Shown here: piece by piece, positions 1 through 6,393 of the stretch
How the letters are laid out: each line of letters starts with the position of its first letter
Position numbering within the stretch: the first letter of the stretch is position 1
Assembly (NCBI GenBank): GCA_015521265.1
Contig: WAON01000261.1
Location: forward strand, 1 to 12,634
Source: Desulfurococcales archaeon
GTDB lineage: Archaea; Thermoproteota; Thermoprotei_A; Sulfolobales; Desulfurococcaceae
Length of the DNA: 12,634 bases
Direction: 5' to 3'
Notes under the pieces: model-generated
The model's input: the letters and a program-made list of their open reading frames with translations, nothing else
Database searches by the model: none
Told to the model about the DNA's origin: nothing
Program-made: the position numbers and the translations under genes

Positions 1-1
1 A

Positions 2-148
2 TATTCAACTATAACGACAAGTATTTTCCATCCCGGGTACCTCGTTGAATCGATAATATTGTTAATAATAGGTTTAGTATTGATACAAGTATCTCTAATA
101 GCTTTCACAACGAGTAGGGAAGGAGGAAGCGTCGGGTCTAATAGTTAG
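2..148 (+). CDS. C-terminal end of a membrane protein (partial, cut by window edge)
   Basis: An open frame enters from the left edge and ends at TAG 146-148, giving 48 visible residues. Residues about 13-35 are strongly hydrophobic (core ESIILLIIGLVLIQVSLIAF) and are followed by a short polar tail with one Arg and Gly/Ser. This is the look of a last transmembrane helix with a short soluble tail. The stop lies 16 bp from the stop of moaB on the other strand, a normal convergent arrangement. No family can be named from so little. The frame could be a chance reading, but the hydrophobic block and the tidy convergence argue that it is real. Confidence 0.5.
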   Translation, partial: YSTITTSIFHPGYLVESIILLIIGLVLIQVSLIAFTTSREGGSVGSNS

Positions 149-164
149 CCAGGAGAATATTATC

Positions 165-659
165 TTAGTGGTGTCTATGCGGCCCCTCATACCTCCTAGT
201 CTCCTCTACCAGATGATCAATTATTTCTAGGAGTATCTTCAGCCCGGTCTCAACAGCGTCCGGTGATCCGGGTAGTACTGCTACCGGTACCCCATCGTAT
301 AGGATGTATAGTCCAGCCCGGCTGGTTATTGCTCGGTAGCCTATTGATTTATATGATTCATAGCGGAATATTTCGCCGAAACCGGGGAGTTTCCTCCAAG
401 CAACGTTCTCCACGACATCAATAGTAATATCCCTCGGGCTAGGTCCAGTACCACCGATCAATAATACCGCGTCGGCAATACCGGCGGCTTCCCTCAGAGC
501 TTTAAGGATAAGCTTAGGATCATTTGGAACAATAATTTTCCCGATAACCTTATACCCCCTACCACCTAGGATTAGCCGGGCTTTCTCACCACTAACATCC
601 TCCTTCGAACCACTATAAACCGAATCACTTACAACAATGATCGAAAACGAAACCGTCAA
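165..659 (-). CDS. moaB: Molybdenum cofactor biosynthesis protein MoaB/MogA family
   Basis: MoaB/Mog proteins adenylylate molybdopterin, preparing it for metal insertion by MoeA in the cytoplasm. In hyperthermophilic archaea the metal is often tungsten. Seen here: an early hydrophobic strand ending in VVSDSVYSG, the nucleotide/pterin-binding GGTG (residues 69-72) followed by SPRDITIDVV, the GFGE/FRYES segment, and a C-terminal LPGSPDAV. All are family hallmarks, and about 164 aa is the usual size. The protein ends in a His-rich tail (HRHH). I chose TTG 659 because a GGTGAT box (667-672) sits 7 nt before it. ATG 674 would add five residues but has no such box. The gene is 87 bp downstream of frhB and may have its own promoter. 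The partner moeA lies 6 kb upstream on the same strand. The family call is firm; the exact start is less so. Confidence 0.9.
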   Translation of the reverse strand: MTVSFSIIVVSDSVYSGSKEDVSGEKARLILGGRGYKVIGKIIVPNDPKLILKALREAAGIADAVLLIGGTGPSPRDITIDVVENVAWRKLPGFGEIFRYESYKSIGYRAITSRAGLYILYDGVPVAVLPGSPDAVETGLKILLEIIDHLVEETRRYEGPHRHH

Positions 660-722
660 TGCATCAATCACCATCCCTAAATTGCTCTGCTAGTTTCAGT
701 CAAAAATATGATCTGTTGTTTC

Positions 723-731
723 GTTTAAAAA
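723..731 (-). promoter_or_regulatory. Candidate TATA box for moaB
   Basis: On the minus strand the frhB-moaB gap carries TTTTTAAAC, which would place transcription start near 700, about 40 nt before the moaB start. A second A/T block (702-709, ATATTTTT) could instead give a start near 679. The T-rich stretch could equally end the frhB transcript, so promoter and terminator cannot be separated by eye. Confidence 0.35.
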
Positions 732-746
732 TAATATTTTATAGTG

Positions 747-1601
747 TTAGAGGACGGTGGATAAATACTTGTAGGAGCGCATGATTTTTTCGCGTGCTTT
801 CTCTATTACTATTCTTAGTGATTCTTCGTCCGGTTCCGATAGTTTTAGGTAACCAGTATTGGAAGCCTCTCTAACGATCTTATCGGCTAGCTTCGTCCTA
901 GTTATTAGTAGTGTAAATCCTGGTTTTAGTGCTTTACCAGCCGATAAGTCTGCGAAAAGCCCCGTATAGTCCGGACATGTTAGGCATCCATGCTGTAAAT
1001 GGAATAATGCATCTCTGATAGGTATACGTATCTCGCCCCTGACATGTTTAACTACTAGTTCATCCCCATTAATTGATATATTCTCTATTTCATCCGGGGA
1101 TACATGGTAGCTCTTCTTAATATAGTTGAGGAAGCTTTCAACAGCGAATGTTCCCATGCAGAAAAGACTAATGATTAAATATATTTTCTTGCTGAAATCG
1201 CTCTCCATTAATGGAAACATTTTAACTTGCCTAAGGAACTGGGCTTGACATGGAAGTCCTACGAAGGCAACTCTTCCAACATCCATACTGGTTAGTTTTT
1301 CGCGGAGACCCAGCGTATAAGGAACGATGCTCCACTTCGGACCTGTTGCTTCCAGTATTTCCTCGGGTGTTTTAGCAATTATTGTTTCACCGTATAAGCC
1401 CTTCTTCCTCCTAGCAACTACTACGGCGTCGACTACTCCGTGCTCGACAAGGTATAGTAGGATCGATGTTACTGCTCCACCACCCTTATAGTCTGGGCCA
1501 AGCTTCCTCTTTACGCGTTCATCCGCTGTCTGGGCTAGGTAGATCCCCGTATAGTATCCAAGCGGGTTCTCCGGATCAATTACTACGGGTTGATAAGCCA
1601 T
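747..1601 (-). CDS. frhB: Coenzyme F420 hydrogenase/dehydrogenase beta subunit (FrhB family)
   Basis: FrhB proteins carry FAD and one [4Fe-4S] cluster and pass electrons from hydrogenase or dehydrogenase modules to F420 or another soluble acceptor. Seen: the N-terminal domain motif GGGAVTSILLYLVEHGVVDA (residues 40-59), GPKWSIVPY, VGLPCQAQFLR with Cys118, SLFCMGTF with Cys148, and CLTCPDYTGLFADLS with Cys206 and Cys209. Together these give the four Cys expected of the single cluster. At 284 aa it matches a stand-alone FrhB, without the N-terminal ferredoxin domain of FpoF/FqoF-type proteins. ATG 1601 has GGTGTA (1609-1614) 7 nt upstream, reaching into the end of frhG, which suggests coupled translation. 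It is the last gene of the hydrogenase set. The true acceptor is not shown by the sequence; F420 is a family inference only. Confidence 0.9.
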   Translation of the reverse strand: MAYQPVVIDPENPLGYYTGIYLAQTADERVKRKLGPDYKGGGAVTSILLYLVEHGVVDAVVVARRKKGLYGETIIAKTPEEILEATGPKWSIVPYTLGLREKLTSMDVGRVAFVGLPCQAQFLRQVKMFPLMESDFSKKIYLIISLFCMGTFAVESFLNYIKKSYHVSPDEIENISINGDELVVKHVRGEIRIPIRDALFHLQHGCLTCPDYTGLFADLSAGKALKPGFTLLITRTKLADKIVREASNTGYLKLSEPDEESLRIVIEKAREKIMRSYKYLSTVL

Positions 1602-1607
1602 AGGGTC

Positions 1608-2321
1608 CTACACCCCGCTGATCCTGGATAAAGAAGAGGCTTTCTGGAGTAAACGAGACCTCTGGATAAGGATTTGGGAGAATCTTGGGCACCTGACGGT
1701 ACATGTTCCGCATCGTATGCATTTCTCGGGGATAAGATCGGGGCGGTTATCGATCATTTGAAGCGCATTAGTCGGACAGGAGAGGACGCAGGCTCCGCAG
1801 CCTACGCATAGACCGTTTAGAACAACTTCATCCATTAAATCGAATCCACTCAGCTTAGGATTCAGGGCTACGGCCCGGAACAAGTCTAGGAAATACCCCT
1901 TCCCCCGGCGTATACAGTTTAGTAGTGATATAAGCATTTGGGGTGCGGGGGGACAACCCGGTATTGCATAGTCTACCCTGACTACCCGGGAAATAGGTGC
2001 ATAAACCCTGTGTTCGGGCCTAGGCTCCTGCCCGCCTCTCGCGTAAAGGATTATTCCTCCAACGCTTGCACATGATCCATACGCTATTAATACCCTGCTA
2101 TTTTTCCTTATTTTCTTTAATTCTTCTACGTGTTCAGGGCTGTTAATACAGATTGGCCCGGTTACTACTGCGTAATCGTACTCCCTGTCTAGGTCGACCT
2201 TGCCTAGACACTTCGTATAGACGTTGGCGATATTAATTAGCTGGGGGTATACTCTCATAATGCTTAGTGGGCAGCCTTCGCAGCCTCCTAGATCGTATAT
2301 TAGTATCGCGGGCTTACTCAT
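1608..2321 (-). CDS. frhG: [NiFe] hydrogenase small subunit with two C-terminal [4Fe-4S] sites (FrhG-like)
   Basis: This subunit relays electrons from the Ni-Fe site to the flavin subunit. Seen with the ATG 2321 start (237 aa): CEGCP near the N-terminus (Cys14, Cys17), GSC (Cys84) and PGCPP (Cys123), the four ligands of a proximal [4Fe-4S] cluster. A ferredoxin-like tail follows, with CVGCGACVLSCP (Cys172, 175, 178, 182) and CIRCGTCTVRCP (Cys201, 204, 207, 211). Three clusters and this size match FrhG rather than the shorter MvhG type. ATG 2321 lies inside the end of frhA (ATGAGTAA overlap) and follows a GGTTGA box (2327-2332) by 5 nt. An in-frame TTG at 2330 would add three residues. The overlap with frhA and 6-bp gap to frhB indicate one operon and a stable complex. 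Confidence 0.92.
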   Translation of the reverse strand: MSKPAILIYDLGGCEGCPLSIMRVYPQLINIANVYTKCLGKVDLDREYDYAVVTGPICINSPEHVEELKKIRKNSRVLIAYGSCASVGGIILYARGGQEPRPEHRVYAPISRVVRVDYAIPGCPPAPQMLISLLNCIRRGKGYFLDLFRAVALNPKLSGFDLMDEVVLNGLCVGCGACVLSCPTNALQMIDNRPDLIPEKCIRCGTCTVRCPRFSQILIQRSRLLQKASSLSRISGV

Positions 2322-3540
2322 TTCTATCAACCTCTACTACGTGTGTTGCACAGGGTATGCATGGATCATATATTCTCGGGACTAGGTCGGCAATACTTGA
2401 GGGAAGCCCTTTAACGCCTATCTCCATGTGGGGTATATTGAACATCGTAGGTACAATGATCTTGTAGTCGCTTACCCTGCCGTTATCGTCTAGTTCAACT
2501 CTATGTATTAACACTCCACGGGGGGCCTCGTATACACCTAGTCCCTTACCAGGCCTATAAGTTAAGAGTTTCGTGGAAGACTCATCATGCGGATCGATTC
2601 TTTCGAGTAGCCTATTTATTTGGAGTACGTCTATTTCTACTTCCATGAATCTTGCTAGCTGTAGATCCCAGAGTGTTTTTCCATCGAAACCCTTGTATAT
2701 GCTGAGCCTGGCTCGAGGACCGACCTCAACGATCCTGTCCTCGTATAGAGCTATCATACTAGTATTTTCCTCCGCCTCCTTCGGTACATTGCCGCCCCTA
2801 TACTCCTCGTACCTGACGACCCTTATCTTTGAAGGATTAATGTTAAATCGATCACCATAGAATAGATGGGTAGCCAGCATTTCCGGATAATACTCCTTTT
2901 CAAGTAACGGCTTAATTCGGGGAGACTCGAGTGCTTTTCTCTCAACGTCTTCTCTCAACGCTACGAATTCTTCATTAAACTTCTCCAGCTCATCCATTAT
3001 CTTCACGATTACTTTATCGCTAGGTGTCTTCGCTACACCGCCTATTACAAGGTAGGGTGGATGAGTTGGTGCACCTCCGAGTATTCCGAGCAGTTCCGTA
3101 GCCTTGTTATAAAGCTTAATCGTTTTAACCGTGAAGCCTAGGAGTTCATCTCTAGGGTAAATATCGGGTAGGAGGAGGGTTAGGTGTAATAGGTGGCTTT
3201 GAATCCTATTAATTAAACCAATTGCTTCCCTTAGTAGCCTACCATTACGGGGAGGGGATACACCCATAGCGTCCTCAAAAGCCTCAGTAGAAGCAATACC
3301 GTGTGCGGCGTGACATATACCGCAAATCCTCATAACAGCATTAACTACGAAGACAGGATTCTTTCCACGGACTAGTTTCTCGAAACCCCTAACCGGAGCC
3401 TTCGATACGAAATAAGCATCACTAGCCGCTCCATTACTAGCAAAGACTATGAATACAGCTTCACCACCAATTCTATCCAAAACTTGTCTCTGCATGGTTG
3501 TCAAAGCATTATCGACCAAGCCGCGGGTACCCTCAGTCAT
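2314..3540 (-). CDS. frhA: [NiFe] hydrogenase large subunit, F420-reducing (FrhA)-like
   Basis: The catalytic subunit that splits or makes H2 at a Ni-Fe centre. Both Ni-binding motifs are intact: RICGICHAAH (residues 71-80; Cys73, Cys76) and DPCIPCATH (392-400; Cys394, Cys397). RGFEKLVRG (51-59) is the usual group 3 segment before the first motif. Eight residues (VVEVDRNE) follow His400, where maturation proteases normally cut, so a processed C-terminus is plausible. No frhD protease gene is adjacent. Oddity: the N-terminal RIEGH motif of the family reads RIGGE here (24-28). The 408-aa length is near normal. ATG 3540 lacks the Shine-Dalgarno box of its neighbours but has a TATA-like element about 26 bp upstream, so the mRNA is probably leaderless. 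It is the first gene of frhA-frhG-frhB. The acceptor and direction in the cell are not known. Confidence 0.92.
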   Translation of the reverse strand: MTEGTRGLVDNALTTMQRQVLDRIGGEAVFIVFASNGAASDAYFVSKAPVRGFEKLVRGKNPVFVVNAVMRICGICHAAHGIASTEAFEDAMGVSPPRNGRLLREAIGLINRIQSHLLHLTLLLPDIYPRDELLGFTVKTIKLYNKATELLGILGGAPTHPPYLVIGGVAKTPSDKVIVKIMDELEKFNEEFVALREDVERKALESPRIKPLLEKEYYPEMLATHLFYGDRFNINPSKIRVVRYEEYRGGNVPKEAEENTSMIALYEDRIVEVGPRARLSIYKGFDGKTLWDLQLARFMEVEIDVLQINRLLERIDPHDESSTKLLTYRPGKGLGVYEAPRGVLIHRVELDDNGRVSDYKIIVPTMFNIPHMEIGVKGLPSSIADLVPRIYDPCIPCATHVVEVDRNE

Positions 3541-3561
3541 TCATTCGATTTTAAACTATGC

Positions 3562-3571
3562 ATTATATTCC
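3562..3571 (-). promoter_or_regulatory. TATA/BRE-like promoter of the hydrogenase operon (leaderless)
   Basis: The minus strand reads GGAATATAAT, a purine-rich BRE-like start running into a TATA-like core. The core centre (about 3566) is 26 bp from the frhA ATG, the spacing expected when transcription starts at the start codon. It also explains why frhA alone lacks a GGTGNN box. Two other A/T blocks in the gap, CTTTATTA (3624-3631) and TTTAAAAT (3548-3555), fit less well. Confidence 0.5.
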
Positions 3572-3586
3572 ATATTAAGGATGGTT

Positions 3587-3600
3587 TTAGGAAAACCTAA
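3587..3600. promoter_or_regulatory. Perfect palindrome upstream of the hydrogenase promoter
   Basis: TTAGGAAAACCTAA is TTAGG, four bases, CCTAA: a perfect 5+5 inverted repeat. It is nested with a second one, GGTTTT-AGG-AAAACC (3583-3597). It sits 16 bp upstream of the BRE-like element, a position suiting an activator or upstream operator. The half-sequence TTAGGAAAA recurs on the minus strand at 3651-3659, overlapping the argS stop. A functional role is inference only; chance is possible in an A/T-rich gap. Confidence 0.3.
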
Positions 3601-3657
3601 CAATACTGGAATAGTTGCCCGGATAATAAAGTTTCATTGGTAATAGGCTTTTCCTAA

Positions 3658-5940
3658 TTAGACTACTTTAAGCTTTGGGAGCTTCATTATTTCGAGCAGC
3701 TCTTTCAGTATGATCATTGTTAGTGCTACAAGTATTAGCCTGGTATACTTTTTGCCCCTGTCCTTCTCAGATAATACTGGTAGTTCCTCGTAGAACTTGT
3801 TAGCCTTCATACAGATATCCATGGCTTTCTCCAACAACTTATTAGTCTCCAATGATTCCTCAACGGTTAATAGTGTTTCAGGGTATCCCAGTAGTGATTC
3901 GAGCAGCTCCTTCTCGCTCCTCTCCAAGAATATCTCCTTTATAGAGTCCAGCTTATCGATCAAATCCCTCCCAATCTCTTCCAGGTGTTCGAGTGGTTCA
4001 TAGCCGTAGTGTTTCCGGAGTATGCTTTGAAGCCTTACATAAGTGTATAGTATCCATGAACCCTCTAGGTGTTCCTGGAGCTTTGAGGGGTCGAAGGCCA
4101 GTGTCTTCCTTGGATCAATGCTTAATAGTAGAGCTCTAGTGTTTGCTACCGCTAGTTTCTCAGCCGTAGACTGGAATTCCTCTAGGTTCTCGATACGGTA
4201 TTTTAAACCTCCTACTCCACGGATCTTATTCTCCAAGTAGTCGCGTACAACTATCTCTACATAGTCATCGATTAACTCATCCAACGTGTAGATCCTGCCT
4301 CTCCTACTGCTCATCGAGAATCCTTTAAGATTAACCATTTCATAGTCTAGGTGTACTAGTTTCTCAGCATAATCATGATAGCCTAGGAGGTGTAGTGCTG
4401 CTTTAACCTGTTTCTGCTCCCTAGCCTGTTCGTGGGCGATAACATTGTATACTTTCTCAGCCCCCAGCTTCCCGAACTTGTAGATGCTGTAGGCTACATC
4501 CCTAGTACCATAGAGGGTTGTACCATCACTACGCCTCAACACGAACCTACCCGGCTCCTCTCCGCCGAACAGTTCCCTAACATAATCGTCTTCTCTAGCG
4601 GCTTTACCCAAGTCAAGGATCACAGCGTTATCCTCCAATACTACATAGGGCGTGCTCAACGCTTTCTCGACAACGAGCCTCGTCAAGCCACGGATCTCCC
4701 TACTACTCTCCCAGTCATACTCGTCGAATACGACGCCGATCCTTCCAAGCGTCTCCCGGAACCCTTCCAATACGTCGCCGGCGGTTTTACGGAACATGTC
4801 TGATACAATCGGATCCTCATCCTCATACTTCCTCATTAACTCGCTAATAGCTTCCTCAGCTATTAATGGATCAGTTATTTCTTCCTCGAGTACATCGTGG
4901 ACACTTGGCTCGAGTATTCCAAGCCTATTTTCTGCTTCAACATACTCCATATACTCCCTGTAGTCTTCTAGGAAACCACTTGTTTCCCGACGGAACCAGT
5001 CTACGATCTTGCTTAAACCCTTAGATTCCTCATTACCCAGCCTCTTCATGGTTTTCTCGAGTAGTTTGTCGAGTCTACGGATTATCTGGTAGAGGTTGTG
5101 GATGTATCTCTTTTTCCATGAAGCGTTTTTAAAGGATACGTGTAGCTCGTAGATCGGTGCTAGCCCCGTAACCCTGTAGAGTCCCAATAGTTTCTCGGCT
5201 GCCTCACTTATAACGTCATGGATCCTAGCTGCTTCTTCTACGAGCTTCTTCTCCAGCTTAGCCTTCTCGATCAATATATTAGTTAAAGCATAGACTATCC
5301 CGTACCAGTGGTCGATTTTCCTATCCGGGCCCGGTTCAACACCCCTCTTAGAAAGTAGTGATACCCCGTAGACTAGTACGGCTACCTGCCTACCCATATC
5401 ATCCACGTAGAAGTGCTCCCTAACATCATAGCCGAGCTTCCTCAGCAGGTTTGCAAACGTGCTACCTATAACCGTGTTCCTGCCGCTTCCAACGTGTAAT
5501 GGGTGTATTGGGTTTGCACTAGTATGCTCAACGATAACCCTCCTACCCCGCCCCCTACTCTTCAATTCATCAAATATTCTCCCGGTTAATACATATACTG
5601 CATAATCCCTAAGTATCCTCGGATAATCTATCCAGATATTCAGGTATCCATTCGTAAATTCCGCCTTAACAATATAGCATTTATCCCTGTAGCTGGAGCT
5701 CATTAATTCCCTCGTAATGTTTTCACCGAAAACACCCCACTCCTCCCTTGGAATCTTCTCCCGGTGTAGTATGTAGTGTAGTGCAACGCCGTAATCTCCT
5801 AGCTCCGGGCTTGGTGTTGGGGCTAGTTTTAGCTTTAACTCTTTGAACAGCTCGCTTATCTCATGCCTACTCATCCCTACTGCTCTGCTTAGTGAATCGG
5901 TTAATGCATTGATCAAGCACTCCTTGATCCCCACGATCAA
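3658..5940 (-). CDS. argS: Arginyl-tRNA synthetase
   Basis: Charges tRNA-Arg with arginine in the cytoplasm (class I synthetase). Seen: an N-terminal additional domain (about 1-115), the HIGH-type motif in HPLHVGSGRN (146-155), YVDDMGRQ (178-185), the catalytic SDGTTLYGTRDVAY (471-484), the KMSKS equivalent SMSSRRG (542-548), and an all-helical DALR-type anticodon-binding domain (about 620-760). At 760 aa it is longer than usual (roughly 560-650 in relatives I know of). The extra length lies between YGIVYAL (213-219) and the Rossmann half with GVVFDEYDWESS, as a charged, helix-rich segment at about 225-400. The TTG 5940 start is supported by GGTGAT (5946-5951) 5 nt upstream, which overlaps the TGA of cdd. 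This implies translational coupling to cdd. Confidence 0.95.
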   Translation of the reverse strand: MIVGIKECLINALTDSLSRAVGMSRHEISELFKELKLKLAPTPSPELGDYGVALHYILHREKIPREEWGVFGENITRELMSSSYRDKCYIVKAEFTNGYLNIWIDYPRILRDYAVYVLTGRIFDELKSRGRGRRVIVEHTSANPIHPLHVGSGRNTVIGSTFANLLRKLGYDVREHFYVDDMGRQVAVLVYGVSLLSKRGVEPGPDRKIDHWYGIVYALTNILIEKAKLEKKLVEEAARIHDVISEAAEKLLGLYRVTGLAPIYELHVSFKNASWKKRYIHNLYQIIRRLDKLLEKTMKRLGNEESKGLSKIVDWFRRETSGFLEDYREYMEYVEAENRLGILEPSVHDVLEEEITDPLIAEEAISELMRKYEDEDPIVSDMFRKTAGDVLEGFRETLGRIGVVFDEYDWESSREIRGLTRLVVEKALSTPYVVLEDNAVILDLGKAAREDDYVRELFGGEEPGRFVLRRSDGTTLYGTRDVAYSIYKFGKLGAEKVYNVIAHEQAREQKQVKAALHLLGYHDYAEKLVHLDYEMVNLKGFSMSSRRGRIYTLDELIDDYVEIVVRDYLENKIRGVGGLKYRIENLEEFQSTAEKLAVANTRALLLSIDPRKTLAFDPSKLQEHLEGSWILYTYVRLQSILRKHYGYEPLEHLEEIGRDLIDKLDSIKEIFLERSEKELLESLLGYPETLLTVEESLETNKLLEKAMDICMKANKFYEELPVLSEKDRGKKYTRLILVALTMIILKELLEIMKLPKLKVV

Positions 5941-5946
5941 AATCCA

Positions 5947-6372
5947 TCACCCATCTTGTTTCTCCGATAGCTTGAAGGGTGTTGGGAACAAATCCTTCAA
6001 ATTAACAATTATTCTCTCACCACTCTTAACACTATACATTACGATCCATGCCTCCGGGTTAAACTCCGCGATCACTTGTCTACAGGCTCCACATGGGGGG
6101 ATAGGCTTTTCTAAATCAGTTACGACTGCTACTATTAGGGGCTTCCTTTCACCATCGGTGATCATTGCTGATATAGCTGATCTCTCAGCGCAGATCGTTA
6201 AGCCGTAGCTACTGTTCTCAACGTTTACTCCACGATAAATCCTCCCATTGCTCCCCAGGACTGCGGAGGCTACGTGTACCCCGCTGTAGGGTGCATAGCT
6301 GTTCTTCAACACCCTGACAGCTTCCCCGATCAACCTATCAATTACTTCTTTATCCGGCCTAGACGTATCCAA
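5947..6372 (-). CDS. cdd: Cytidine deaminase
   Basis: Converts cytidine or deoxycytidine to the uridine form in pyrimidine salvage, using a catalytic Zn. Seen: SYAPYSGVHVASAVL (25-39), the substrate-binding VNVENSS (49-55), CAERSA (61-66) giving Zn ligand Cys61 and catalytic Glu63, and PCGACRQ (93-99) giving Zn ligands Cys94 and Cys97. At 141 aa it matches the small homotetrameric CDA class. The start is TTG 6372, preceded by a degenerate box GGCGTG with 7 nt spacing. It lies 21 bp after moeA and 6 bp before argS on the same strand, so the three are probably co-transcribed, though the functions are unrelated. Confidence 0.95.
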   Translation of the reverse strand: MDTSRPDKEVIDRLIGEAVRVLKNSYAPYSGVHVASAVLGSNGRIYRGVNVENSSYGLTICAERSAISAMITDGERKPLIVAVVTDLEKPIPPCGACRQVIAEFNPEAWIVMYSVKSGERIIVNLKDLFPTPFKLSEKQDG

Positions 6373-6393
6373 TACTACACGCCCACGAATAAT

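Noticed and set aside
4432..4963. Open frames on the plus strand opposite argS
   Set aside because: They lie antisense to well-conserved ArgRS motifs, have Ser-rich low-complexity translations typical of antisense reading, and lack a supported start.
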